Below are positions 7,778-14,072 of a DNA stretch of 64,000 nt, piece after piece. Source of the stretch: an uncultured Agathobaculum sp. (GTDB taxonomy: Bacteria; Bacillota; Clostridia; Oscillospirales; Butyricicoccaceae). Under the pieces are notes generated by a model that saw nothing but the letters and a program-made list of their open reading frames with translations, was not told the origin of the DNA and ran no database searches. The stretch spans positions 1 to 64,000 of the forward strand of contig NZ_CALWUQ010000002.1 of NCBI RefSeq assembly GCF_944384695.1. Reading direction: 5' to 3'. The stretch's first letter is position 1. Each line of letters opens with the position of its first letter. The translations under genes and the position numbers were made by a program.

Positions 7778-8437
7778 ATGAGAATGCGCAAAAAGAAAAA
7801 TCTTGATATTCGCTTTGCGGCCTGCGCGGATGTGATGGCCTTTGAGCCGAAGGAAAAGCGCGGTAAATGGCGCGCTTTGTTCGGAAACGAGCATCCGCTG
7901 CACGTGGAAATCGGCTGCGGCAAGGGGCGTTTTGCCATCGGTATGGCGGAGCAGCACCCGGACGTGAACTTCATTGCGGTCGAGCGGGAGGAAGGGGCGC
8001 TCATCATGGCGGCGGAGCGCTGCCAGCAGAACCCATTGCCCAATCTGCGGTTCGTGTCCTTTGACGCTGCCGAACTGCGCGAGGTATTTGCGCCCGGTGA
8101 GGTGGACCGCATTTATCTGAATTTTTCCGACCCGTGGCCGCCCAATCGGCAGCGCAAGCGCCGGTTGACATGGCGTGCTTATCTGGAAGTGTACGATGAG
8201 ATATTGAAGCAGCAAGGTGATATCTGCTTTAAGACCGACAACCAGCGGTTTTTTGAGTGGACCTTGCAGGAAATCTGCCAGTTTGGGTGGCTGCTGCAAA
8301 ATATTTCGCTCGATTTGCACCACTCGGATTTTGAGGGCAATGTAATGACCGAATACGAGGAGAAGTTTTCGTCTGAGGGTGCGCGTATCTATCGGTTGGA
8401 GGCACGCCGCCGCCTGCCGGAATTTCTGCGCAAGTGA
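7778..8437 (+). CDS. trmB: tRNA (guanine-N7-)-methyltransferase
   Basis: The product has 219 residues, the usual length. It makes m7G46 in the variable loop of tRNAs using S-adenosylmethionine. The SAM-binding segment is VEIGCGKGRFAIGMAEQHPD near 44-63, with FIAVERE following, and the TrmB signature is LNFSDPWPPNRQRKRRLT near 113-130. The Lys/Arg-rich N-terminus (MRMRKKKNLD) fits tRNA binding. It is monocistronic: a promoter lies upstream and a terminator follows 9 nt after the stop. Confidence 0.96.
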   Translation: MRMRKKKNLDIRFAACADVMAFEPKEKRGKWRALFGNEHPLHVEIGCGKGRFAIGMAEQHPDVNFIAVEREEGALIMAAERCQQNPLPNLRFVSFDAAELREVFAPGEVDRIYLNFSDPWPPNRQRKRRLTWRAYLEVYDEILKQQGDICFKTDNQRFFEWTLQEICQFGWLLQNISLDLHHSDFEGNVMTEYEEKFSSEGARIYRLEARRRLPEFLRK

Positions 8438-8445
8438 ACAAATGG

Positions 8446-8471
8446 AAAGCAGCCTGTGGGCTGCTTTTTTA
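8446..8471 (+). terminator. Terminator of trmB
   Basis: AAAGCAGCC and GGCTGCTTT form a short strong hairpin followed by T6. Confidence 0.8.
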
Positions 8472-8474
8472 TTC

Positions 8475-8524
8475 TTGACATATGCCGGAAATGTGGTAAA
8501 ATAATTTCATAACCGGCATATGTC
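8475..8524 (+). promoter_or_regulatory. Promoter and divided operator of the NifX-DUF134 pair
   Basis: TTGACA at 8475 and TAAAAT at 8497 are 16 nt apart. A perfect 12-bp inverted repeat, GACATATGCCGG at 8477-8488 and CCGGCATATGTC at 8513-8524, brackets the promoter: one arm overlaps the -35 box and the other covers the likely start of transcription. The layout suggests a dimeric repressor binding both arms; the HTH protein encoded two genes on is the natural candidate. Confidence 0.65.
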
Positions 8525-8551
8525 GGAAACAAAATACGGAGGCGCATTTCC

Positions 8552-8956
8552 ATGAAAATCGCAGTCACTTATGAGGATGGGCAGGTATTCCAGCATTTCG
8601 GTCATACTGCTCAGTTCAAAGTATATGAAGCCAAGGATGGGAAAATCCTTTCTTCTCAGGTCGTGGACACGAATGGCAGCGGCCATGGCGCACTCGCGGG
8701 TTTTCTCGCGGCGCAGGGGGTGGACACACTGATTTGCGGCGGCATCGGCGGCGGCGCACAGGCTGCGCTCGCGGAAGCGAATATCCGCCTGTTGGGCGGT
8801 GTGCAGGGCAGCGCGGATGCGGCGGTTGAGGCGTTTTTGTCCGGTTCGCTGCAATATAACCCGGATGTCCAATGCAGCCATCACGAGCACCATGGGGAAG
8901 GCCATGACTGTGCTTCGCACGGCGACCATGCCTGCGGCGGCCATTGCCACGGCTAA
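8552..8956 (+). CDS. NifX/NifB-C family (dinitrogenase iron-molybdenum cofactor-like) protein
   Basis: The product has 134 residues. Residues 1-100 are the NifB/NifX-like fold that binds iron-sulfur-type cofactor precursors (MKIAVTYEDGQVFQHFGHT, LICGGIGGGAQAAL, LLGGVQGSADAAVEAFL). The remaining 30 residues are a His/Cys-rich tail (about nine His and four Cys) that probably binds metal. No nitrogenase genes are present in the window, and stand-alone members occur in many anaerobes with unknown roles. The gene lies 3 nt upstream of the DUF134 gene and shares its bracketed promoter. I infer metal or iron-sulfur handling, not nitrogen fixation. Confidence 0.85.
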   Translation: MKIAVTYEDGQVFQHFGHTAQFKVYEAKDGKILSSQVVDTNGSGHGALAGFLAAQGVDTLICGGIGGGAQAALAEANIRLLGGVQGSADAAVEAFLSGSLQYNPDVQCSHHEHHGEGHDCASHGDHACGGHCHG

Positions 8957-8959
8957 GCG

Positions 8960-9322
8960 ATGCCCAGACCGAAAAAATGCCGCCGTGTGTGCGGCTTGCC
9001 GGTTTGCCGTGAGTTCGGCCCGCGTGGAATTGGCTGTGCGGGTGAACCAATTCGGATGGGGCTGGATGAATATGAGGTCATTCGCCTGATTGATTTGGAG
9101 GGGATGCAGCAGGAGCAGGCGGCCGTGCAGATGGGCGTGGCACGCACAACCGTGCAGTCGATTTACAATGCAGCGCGACGTAAACTGGCGGACTGCATGG
9201 TAAACGGCAAAGTGCTGCGCATCGAGGGCGGCGACGTTGAAGTGTGCGAAAAGCGCGCGCACTGCATGCGAGGCGGATGCTGCGGGTATCGCGGCTGCGG
9301 AAAACAAAAACCGGAAGGCTGA
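8960..9322 (+). CDS. DUF134-family HTH protein
   Basis: The product has 120 residues. The N-terminus PRPKKCRRVCGLPVC is the DUF134 signature and is followed by a sigma-70 region-4-like helix-turn-helix (DEYEVIRLIDLEGMQQEQAA, then VQMGVARTTVQSIYNAARRK) near 46-90. The C-terminal end is Cys-rich (CEKRAHCMRGGCCGYRGCGK), so it may bind a metal or cluster. The family usually sits beside NifX-like genes, as here. A role as a metal- or redox-responsive regulator of its own operon is inferred from the HTH, the Cys residues and the perfect inverted repeat at the promoter. Confidence 0.85.
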   Translation: MPRPKKCRRVCGLPVCREFGPRGIGCAGEPIRMGLDEYEVIRLIDLEGMQQEQAAVQMGVARTTVQSIYNAARRKLADCMVNGKVLRIEGGDVEVCEKRAHCMRGGCCGYRGCGKQKPEG

Positions 9323-9338
9323 GCCTTCCGGTTTTTTT
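9306..9338 (+). terminator. Terminator of the NifX-DUF134 operon
   Basis: AACCGGAAGGCT pairs with AGCCTTCCGGTT and is followed by T7. The stem overlaps the last codons of the DUF134 gene. The convergent phosphoribosyltransferase-like gene ends 3 nt further on. Confidence 0.85.
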
Positions 9339-9340
9339 GA

Positions 9341-9979
9341 TTACAGTTTGGTATAGCCGCGCGGGGTGACGATAGCATCGAGCGGAACGCCGGCCGCGCA
9401 GGCGGGACAGTTCTTGCCGCGCACAAAGTTGTGGTAATGCGGGAAATCCTCACCGGAGAACAAGCTGAAAACCGGCTTGCCGTCCAAATCGGAAATGTTG
9501 GAGAACAACGCAGAATAGCCTGCCACGCGCCCGCCGTAGTATTCGATGCATTCGCGGGTTTGCGAAAGCGTCTGGCCGGTGGATGCGGTGTTGACCAGCA
9601 CCAGCACATTGCGGTGCTCAATCATGGGACGCAGGTTGTCCGCAAACATGAACTGACCGTTAACATTGCTGTCCGGTTCGACAAGATAAATGACTTTATT
9701 GGTGTTCAGGCTGCCGATGCCGGAGTTGGAAAGCTCCTTGGCCACATAGGCGCCGATGTACTCCGTGCCTTCCAGACAGAGCAAAGTATCCACGCTGACC
9801 GAGGAAAAGCGGAACGCGATGCTGCGCGCAGCTTCAAGCGCCATGGACATATTGTGCTTGATTTCGGACATGTCGATGTAGTAATTGATATGGGAATGGT
9901 TGGTTGCAAAATGCCCCGGAATCGCATCTGCATACAGACGCTTGTTGGAACGGGAAATAATACGGATCGGCTGCTGCAT
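9341..9979 (-). CDS. Phosphoribosyltransferase-like protein
   Basis: The product has 212 residues. It resembles the type-I phosphoribosyltransferase fold, with LLCLEGTEYIGAYVAKEL near 66-83 and a PRPP-loop-like segment VLVLVNTASTGQTLSQT near 125-141, in which the usual acidic pair before the loop is replaced by NTA. A CPAC pair near the C-terminus could hold zinc. Clostridial genomes carry similar proteins labelled orotate-phosphoribosyltransferase-like. The changed loop makes true PRPP chemistry uncertain. It is monocistronic with its own promoter at 10021. Confidence 0.7.
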   Translation of the reverse strand: MQQPIRIISRSNKRLYADAIPGHFATNHSHINYYIDMSEIKHNMSMALEAARSIAFRFSSVSVDTLLCLEGTEYIGAYVAKELSNSGIGSLNTNKVIYLVEPDSNVNGQFMFADNLRPMIEHRNVLVLVNTASTGQTLSQTRECIEYYGGRVAGYSALFSNISDLDGKPVFSLFSGEDFPHYHNFVRGKNCPACAAGVPLDAIVTPRGYTKL

Positions 9980-10020
9980 AAATGACCACCTTTCTTTGTC
10001 CGTTATAAAATCACAACTTT

Positions 10021-10049
10021 ATTATAGCGCAATTTTATCAGCAGGGCAA
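10021..10049 (-). promoter_or_regulatory. Promoter of the phosphoribosyltransferase-like gene
   Basis: TTGCCC, 17 nt, TATAAT on the minus strand, 41 nt before the start codon. Confidence 0.6.
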
Positions 10050-10084
10050 GAAAAAGCGAAGCGGTGTTTGTGTATTCTGCCAAC

Positions 10085-10115
10085 AAAAAACCCTGCTGCG
10101 AAAAGCAGCAGGGTT
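10085..10115 (-). terminator. Terminator of the infC-rpmI-rplT operon
   Basis: CCCTGCTGC pairs with GCAGCAGGG around a TTTT loop and is followed on the minus strand by a T run, 13 nt beyond the rplT stop. Confidence 0.85.
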
Positions 10116-10127
10116 AGAAAACAAAGA

Positions 10128-10481
10128 TTAAAGCGCAGCCTTAGCCTTCTCTGCCAGAGCTGCGAAAGCAGCCTTGTCGTTGACGGCCAGATCCGCGAGC
10201 ATCTTGCGGTTCAGGTCGATGCCGGCCTTCTTCAGACCGTTCATGAAGCGGCTGTAGTTCATGTCGCAGGACTTGGCGGCAGCCGAAATACGGGTGATCC
10301 ACAGGCGGCGGAAGTCGCGCTTCTTGTGCTTGCGGCCGATATAAGCGTACTTCAGGCTCTTCATAACAGCCTGGTTGGCTACACGATAGTGGGTAGACTT
10401 GGCGCCCCAGTAGCCCTTTGCACGCTTGAGGATCTTCTTTCTTCTTTTGCGCGTCATCATTGCGCCCTTAACTCTTGCCAT
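10128..10481 (-). CDS. rplT: 50S ribosomal protein L20
   Basis: The product has 117 residues, the normal length. L20 binds 23S rRNA early in assembly of the large subunit and in Firmicutes also represses its own operon through the infC leader. The basic N-terminus ([21 protein letters not shown]) and the body ([18 protein letters not shown], then [13 protein letters not shown]) are typical. It is the last gene of infC-rpmI-rplT. Confidence 0.98.
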   Translation of the reverse strand: MARVKGAMMTRKRRKKILKRAKGYWGAKSTHYRVANQAVMKSLKYAYIGRKHKKRDFRRLWITRISAAAKSCDMNYSRFMNGLKKAGIDLNRKMLADLAVNDKAAFAALAEKAKAAL

Positions 10482-10514
10482 TGTAATTGCCTCCTATATG
10501 AAAGATGTTGTTAC

Positions 10515-10718
10515 TTACTTATACGGCAGCAGACGCTTGAGCTGCGCTACGTTCGTGGAATCCGCGAAGCCTTCCTTGCGGAGGTGGCGCTTGAGCTTGG
10601 TCGTCTTACCATGGCCGTTGAGCAGGTGACGCTTGCCGACGTGGCCGCGCTTGAACTTGCCGTTCTTGGTTACGGAGAATCTCTTCTTTGCACCGCTGTG
10701 CGTTTTGATCTTAGGCAT
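10515..10718 (-). CDS. rpmI: 50S ribosomal protein L35
   Basis: The product has 67 residues with the L35 pattern: MPKIKTHSGAKKRFSVTKNG at the start, then KRGHVGKRHLLNGHGKTTKL and the C-terminal LKRLLPYK. It lies between infC (44 nt away) and rplT (33 nt away), as in most bacteria. Confidence 0.98.
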   Translation of the reverse strand: MPKIKTHSGAKKRFSVTKNGKFKRGHVGKRHLLNGHGKTTKLKRHLRKEGFADSTNVAQLKRLLPYK

Positions 10719-10762
10719 AAGGTATGCTCCTCTCTGAATTTGCGCGCAAGGCGCCTTTTGGT

Positions 10763-11281
10763 TTACTTGTCCTTAGCGGGCGCCAGAAACATCAGCATCT
10801 GACGGCCTTCGAGCTTGGGCTGCTTTTCTACCGTGCTGCATTCCGCGCACAGCTCCGCGAAGCGATGGAGCAGATCCTGACCGAGCGACGCATGCGTGAC
10901 CTCGCGGCCGCGGAAACGAACCGAAACCTTGACCTTGTCGCCATCCTTGAGGAAACGGCAGGCGTTTTTCACCTTGGTGTTCAGGTCGCCGACGTCGATA
11001 TTGGGGGTCAGGCGAATCTCTTTGATCTCCACGACGCGCTGGTTCTTGCGCGCTTCCTTTTCACGCTTGGCCTGTTCAAAGCGGAACTTGCCGTAGTCCA
11101 TGATTTTGCAGACCGGCGGTTTCGCCTGCGGGGCAATTTTCACCAGATCCATACCCTTTTCCACGGCGGCATCCTGTGCCTGCTGGATGGGAACAATGCC
11201 GAGCTGCTGGCCGTCGTCGCCGATCAGACGGACTTCTTTGTCGCGGATCTCTTCATTGATTTGATGTTCCATGCTGCTGAT
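10763..11281 (-). CDS. infC: Translation initiation factor IF-3
   Basis: The product has 172 residues if it starts at the AUC codon at 11281. IF-3 keeps ribosomal subunits apart and rejects wrong start codons. The N domain begins EHQINEEIRDKEVRLIGDDG, with PPVCKIMDYGKFRFEQAKRE near 65-84; the C domain has GDKVKVSVRFRGRE. Start choice: GGAGG at 11291-11295 is 9 nt from AUC but 18 nt from the first in-frame ATG (11272), which is too far. IF-3 genes are known for AUU/AUC/AUA starts, which let IF-3 limit its own synthesis. Readings further upstream run through the leader. Confidence 0.95.
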   Translation of the reverse strand: MSSMEHQINEEIRDKEVRLIGDDGQQLGIVPIQQAQDAAVEKGMDLVKIAPQAKPPVCKIMDYGKFRFEQAKREKEARKNQRVVEIKEIRLTPNIDVGDLNTKVKNACRFLKDGDKVKVSVRFRGREVTHASLGQDLLHRFAELCAECSTVEKQPKLEGRQMLMFLAPAKDK

Positions 11282-11295
11282 TGGTAAGCACCTCC

Positions 11296-11453
11296 AAACG
11301 ATAAATGGGTTAAGACAAAAAGAAAAAGGACTGATCAAAAGCGACCGTCCTCCCATGCATAAAACGCAAACCCGTGCCCAAACGGATTGCTGCGTTATTG
11401 ACCCGTTTGCTCAAAACGCTGCGGGTGAGGACATTGCCTTCTTCTTTGTTACC
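11296..11453 (-). ncRNA. L20-type attenuator leader of infC
   Basis: The 5' leader can fold in two ways. The GAGGAC segment (GTCCTC on the plus strand at 11347-11352) can pair with an upstream GTCCTC (plus 11427-11432), or its AGGAC can pair with GTCCT (plus 11327-11331), which is followed by a T run and so forms a terminator. The two pairings exclude each other. A further 7-bp hairpin CAAACGG/CCGTTTG lies between. This is the design of the Firmicutes L20 leader, in which excess L20 favours termination. The family name is inferred from position and layout. Confidence 0.6.
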
Positions 11454-11459
11454 TAAAAT

Positions 11460-11488
11460 ACTATATCAGAAATGAAAAGGAAAGTCAA
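11460..11488 (-). promoter_or_regulatory. Promoter of the infC operon
   Basis: TTGACT, 17 nt, TATAGT on the minus strand, placing transcription start near 11453 and giving a leader of about 170 nt. Confidence 0.75.
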
Positions 11489-11569
11489 GGCTTTTTTTCG
11501 TCTATATTAACTGGTATGATATTTCGCACAGGCAGCATACTATGACAGTACGGCGCCCGATAATAGGGC

Positions 11570-11598
11570 TTTACAAAAGGGACTCGATTTGTTATGCT
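11570..11598 (+). promoter_or_regulatory. Promoter of the DUF1292 gene
   Basis: TTTACA, 17 nt, TATGCT, about 60 nt before the GTG start. Confidence 0.5.
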
Positions 11599-11658
11599 TA
11601 ATGCAGGGAGAAGGTTCTCCTGCCAGCCCGAATTTGAACCATAAGGAGGTGCCGGATC

Positions 11659-11931
11659 GTGAGCGAGGAATACGGCAACGATTTTGTCACGTTGATTGAT
11701 GAGGACGGCAACGAAGTTGAGTTTGAGCACATCGACACCGTGGAATATCAGGGCACAACCTATCTGGCCTTTATCCCGGCGGAGCTTTCCGTTGAGGAGG
11801 ATGCAGAGGTTGTCATCATGCAGATCGTAGAAGAGGATGGCGAGGAAATGCTGGAAGCGGTCGAGGACGACGAGATTGCAGATGCAGTGTTTGCCATTGT
11901 GATGGAACGCGCCGAGGCGGAAGAAGAATAA
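11659..11931 (+). CDS. DUF1292-family acidic protein
   Basis: The product has 90 residues and is very acidic, with the family pattern FVTLIDEDGNEVEFEHIDTV near 9-28, YLAFIPAE near 35-42 and the C-terminal DDEIADAVFAIVMERAE. DUF1292 (YrzB-like) proteins are small cytoplasmic proteins widespread in Firmicutes without a defined function. The start is GTG 11659, following AAGGAGGT at 11642-11649. It usually sits near alaS/ruvX in Firmicutes; here it stands alone, ahead of a structured RNA. Confidence 0.9.
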   Translation: MSEEYGNDFVTLIDEDGNEVEFEHIDTVEYQGTTYLAFIPAELSVEEDAEVVIMQIVEEDGEEMLEAVEDDEIADAVFAIVMERAEAEEE

Positions 11932-11963
11932 ACTTTAACAATCGCAAGCGGCACGGAATCGTC

Positions 11964-12160
11964 AAATCCCTGCCCTGTGCGACAGCAGCCCTTTTTTAAC
12001 CCACATTTTTAGTACGGGATTTCGGAAAGTTTTGGTATCGAGCAGCAGGCCTCCCGGGTATACACGGATGTTGGAAGCGCAGACATGCCAAACAGAAAAC
12101 CCACCTGCATGAGTCGTGCAGGTTACTAATTGGGCTGCATCGGCAGGGCGGGGTATTTTT
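11964..12160 (+). ncRNA. 6S-like structured RNA (candidate ssrS)
   Basis: About 197 nt with the architecture of 6S RNA. A long closing stem pairs 11965-11990 with 12132-12157: AAT/ATT, CCC/GGG, GCCCTG/CAGGGC, CGA/TCG and GCAGCCC/GGGCTGC, interrupted by small bulges. Inside are a large bubble whose 3' side holds the hairpin CCTGCA/TGCAGG (near 12104-12122), and a terminal stem containing TTTGGTAT/ATGCCAAA. Pairs that work only as G-U on the plus strand set the orientation. Length, closing stem, bubble hairpin and terminal stem all match the 6S design, but I cannot test the conserved bubble sequence, so the family is inferred. 6S RNA mimics an open promoter and binds RNA polymerase. Confidence 0.55.
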
Positions 12161-12193
12161 ATGCCTACGGGTATGGTGCATGGCAAAAAAATT

Positions 12194-12209
12194 GTTACAT
12201 TTGTGTAAC
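12194..12209. promoter_or_regulatory. Palindrome before the small-ORF promoter
   Basis: GTTACA and TGTAAC form a perfect inverted repeat around a 4-nt centre, directly upstream of the promoter at 12226. A similar AGTTACA/TGTAACT palindrome occurs at 47798, before the S-layer gene. Confidence 0.35.
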
Positions 12210-12225
12210 TTTACAGGAATTTTAT

Positions 12226-12253
12226 TTGCCTTTTTTGCATAAGATGATATAAT
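12226..12253 (+). promoter_or_regulatory. Promoter of the 30-residue ORF
   Basis: TTGCCT, 16 nt, TATAAT, ending 37 nt before the ATG at 12291. Confidence 0.6.
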
Positions 12254-12290
12254 GATACAAAGAAAGTATGAAAAGGAGGTGCAAAGACAC

Positions 12291-12383
12291 ATGAGACATC
12301 TGAGAATCCCCCAGCAGCCCGACCGTCCGGATATCGACGATTTGATTTTCGGCGACGAACATGAGACGCATAGCGATAAGTAA
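12291..12383 (+). CDS. Small 30-residue protein, unknown function
   Basis: The frame ATG 12291 to TAA 12383 encodes 30 residues. It begins MRHLRIPQQPDRPDIDDLIF and ends in a charged tail with two His and several acidic residues. AAAAGGAGG lies about 11 nt upstream, among the strongest ribosome-binding sites in the window, and a promoter with TATAAT precedes it, so it is very likely translated. It has no membrane segment, no signal peptide and no Cys. I do not recognise it. A structural or regulatory micropeptide, or a leader peptide acting on the hairpin 19 nt downstream, are the options; no neighbouring gene suggests a substrate or processing enzyme. Confidence 0.6.
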   Translation: MRHLRIPQQPDRPDIDDLIFGDEHETHSDK

Positions 12384-12401
12384 AAACGCTTACGGATATG
12401 T

Positions 12402-12450
12402 CCACGCAGGGTGCGCATGCTGGAAAGAAGTGCGGCCGCGTGGTTTTTTT
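12402..12450 (+). terminator. Terminator after the small ORF
   Basis: CCACGC at 12402 pairs with GCGTGG ending at 12443, followed by T7. The 30-nt interior is GC-rich and can pair further. Confidence 0.55.
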
Positions 12451-12521
12451 ATATTTATTTCCCGGAAAATATAAAGAGGGAGTTCCATTCTGAATATGAA
12501 AAAACGTCTCAAACAAGGGTG

Positions 12522-12558
12522 ATGCCCGAAGCGGAAAACCGTTTCGGGCATTTTTTTT
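12522..12558 (+). terminator. Terminator hairpin upstream of the MATE gene
   Basis: ATGCCCGAA pairs with TTCGGGCAT around an inner CGG/CCG stem and an AAAA loop, followed by T8. No gene is recognised between it and the terminator at 12402-12450, so the 12451-12521 stretch is unexplained; it may be a backup terminator or the end of a short unrecognised RNA. Confidence 0.75.
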
Positions 12559-12636
12559 ATGATTCGGGCAGAATGTAGGAACGAAGCCGGTCAAGCGCGG
12601 TTTGAAAGCGTGGCTTCTGTCGTATCGGTGTGACGG

Positions 12637-12665
12637 TTGACGCTGCCGCCGGATTCTGTTAGGAT
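12637..12665 (+). promoter_or_regulatory. Promoter of the MATE gene
   Basis: TTGACG, 17 nt, TAGGAT, ending 29 nt before the GTG start at 12695. Confidence 0.6.
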
Positions 12666-12694
12666 AGTCGAAGTGGAAAAGGGGGGATTGCGCT

Positions 12695-14038
12695 GTGTCG
12701 CTTGATTTGACCGAAGGGAACATCACCCGGCGGCTGCTGCTGTTTGCGCTGCCGTTGATGGTCGGCAATCTGTTGCAGCAATTATATAATGTAGCGGATA
12801 CGCTGATTGTGGGACGGTTCCTGGGAGCGGACGCGCTGGCGGCTGTCGGTTCCGCCTATACGCTGATGGTGTTTCTAACGTCGATTCTACTGGGGCTGTG
12901 CATGGGCAGCAGTGCTTTTTTTGCCATGCAGTTCGGCAAACGGGATATGGAGCGGCTGAAAAACAGCTTGTTTTTGTCGTTTCTGCTGATTGGTGCGATT
13001 ACGCTGGCAATGAATGCGGTGGTCTTTGCCGGGTTGGACTGGATTGTTCGGGTGCTGCACGCACCGGACACGGTGGCACCGCTCATGCGGCAGTACCTGT
13101 TTTATATCTTTTTTGGTATTTCAGCGACGTTTCTGTATAACTTTTTTGCAAACCTGCTCCGTGCGATAGGAAATTCGCTGGTACCTCTGGCATTTTTGGC
13201 GGCATCGGCGCTGCTCAACATCGCACTGGATTTGTTATTTGTTCTGGTGTGTCGCTGGGGCGTGACAGGCGCCGCGATTGCGACGGTAATGGCGCAGTTT
13301 GTTTCCGGCATCGGCATTATGGTATATTGTTTGCTGCGCTTTCCGGAGCTGCGGGTGCAGCGGCGCCATATGCGCTGGGACCGTCAGATTATCCGCGAGA
13401 TTGCTGGCCTGTCCGTGCTGACCTGTGTGCAGCAGTCGGTTATGAATTTCGGTATTCTGATGGTGCAGGGGCTGGTCAACAGCTTTGGTAAAACTGTGAT
13501 GGCTGCGTTTGCCGCAGCAGTCAAGATTGATTCCTTTGCGTATATGCCGGTGCAGGATTTCGGCAATGCATTTTCTACCTTTATTGCGCAGAATTACGGG
13601 GCGGGAGATGGTGAACGCATGCGCCGCGGTATCAAAAGCGCAGTTGGGGCGGCGTTTTTGTTTTGTGTGGTCATCAGCGCGGCGGTTTGCGTGCTGGCGC
13701 GTCCGCTGATTGGGCTGTTCATCCAGCCGGAGGAGACGGACATCCTTGCGGTTGGCGTCGGCTATCTGCGGATTGAGGCATCGTGCTATTTCGGAATCGG
13801 CCTGTTGTTCTTGTTGTACGGTTTTTACCGCGCGGTCAAGCGGCCGGGGATGTCGGTGGTGCTGACGGTGATTTCGCTGGGTACGCGCGTGGCGCTGGCC
13901 TATTTGCTGTCCGCCGTGCCCTCGGTGGGGGTGACCGGTATTTGGGTGGCTGTCCCGATTGGTTGGGCGCTTGCGGATTTGACGGGCGTTGCCTATTATC
14001 TGCGGCACAAAGCGCGTCTGCTGCAAATGCGGACATAA
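12695..14038 (+). CDS. MATE-family efflux transporter
   Basis: The product has 447 residues with about 12 hydrophobic segments in two halves, the standard size of a MATE exporter. The N-terminus has EGNITRRLLLFALPLMVGNL followed by QQLYNVADTLIVGRFLGADA, the typical first-helix pattern of the family, and the second half has MNFGILMVQGLVNSFGKTVM and FAYMPVQDFGNAFSTFIAQN. MATE proteins export cationic compounds or metabolites in exchange for Na+ or H+; the substrate cannot be read from sequence. The start is GTG 12695, 7 nt after AAAAGGGGGGA. It is monocistronic between a promoter and a terminator. Confidence 0.92.
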   Translation: MSLDLTEGNITRRLLLFALPLMVGNLLQQLYNVADTLIVGRFLGADALAAVGSAYTLMVFLTSILLGLCMGSSAFFAMQFGKRDMERLKNSLFLSFLLIGAITLAMNAVVFAGLDWIVRVLHAPDTVAPLMRQYLFYIFFGISATFLYNFFANLLRAIGNSLVPLAFLAASALLNIALDLLFVLVCRWGVTGAAIATVMAQFVSGIGIMVYCLLRFPELRVQRRHMRWDRQIIREIAGLSVLTCVQQSVMNFGILMVQGLVNSFGKTVMAAFAAAVKIDSFAYMPVQDFGNAFSTFIAQNYGAGDGERMRRGIKSAVGAAFLFCVVISAAVCVLARPLIGLFIQPEETDILAVGVGYLRIEASCYFGIGLLFLLYGFYRAVKRPGMSVVLTVISLGTRVALAYLLSAVPSVGVTGIWVAVPIGWALADLTGVAYYLRHKARLLQMRT

Positions 14039-14067
14039 AAATATCCTGCCAAAAGGCAGGATATTTT
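14036..14067. terminator. Bidirectional terminator
   Basis: AAAAATATCCTGCC pairs with GGCAGGATATTTTT. It serves the convergent MATE and SLH-peptidase genes. Confidence 0.85.
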
Positions 14068-14072
14068 TGTGT

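Noticed and set aside
8552-9322. A nitrogen-fixation gene cluster
   Set aside because: The NifX-like protein stands alone with DUF134 and no nifHDK or nifB gene is present; stand-alone NifX proteins are common in anaerobes.
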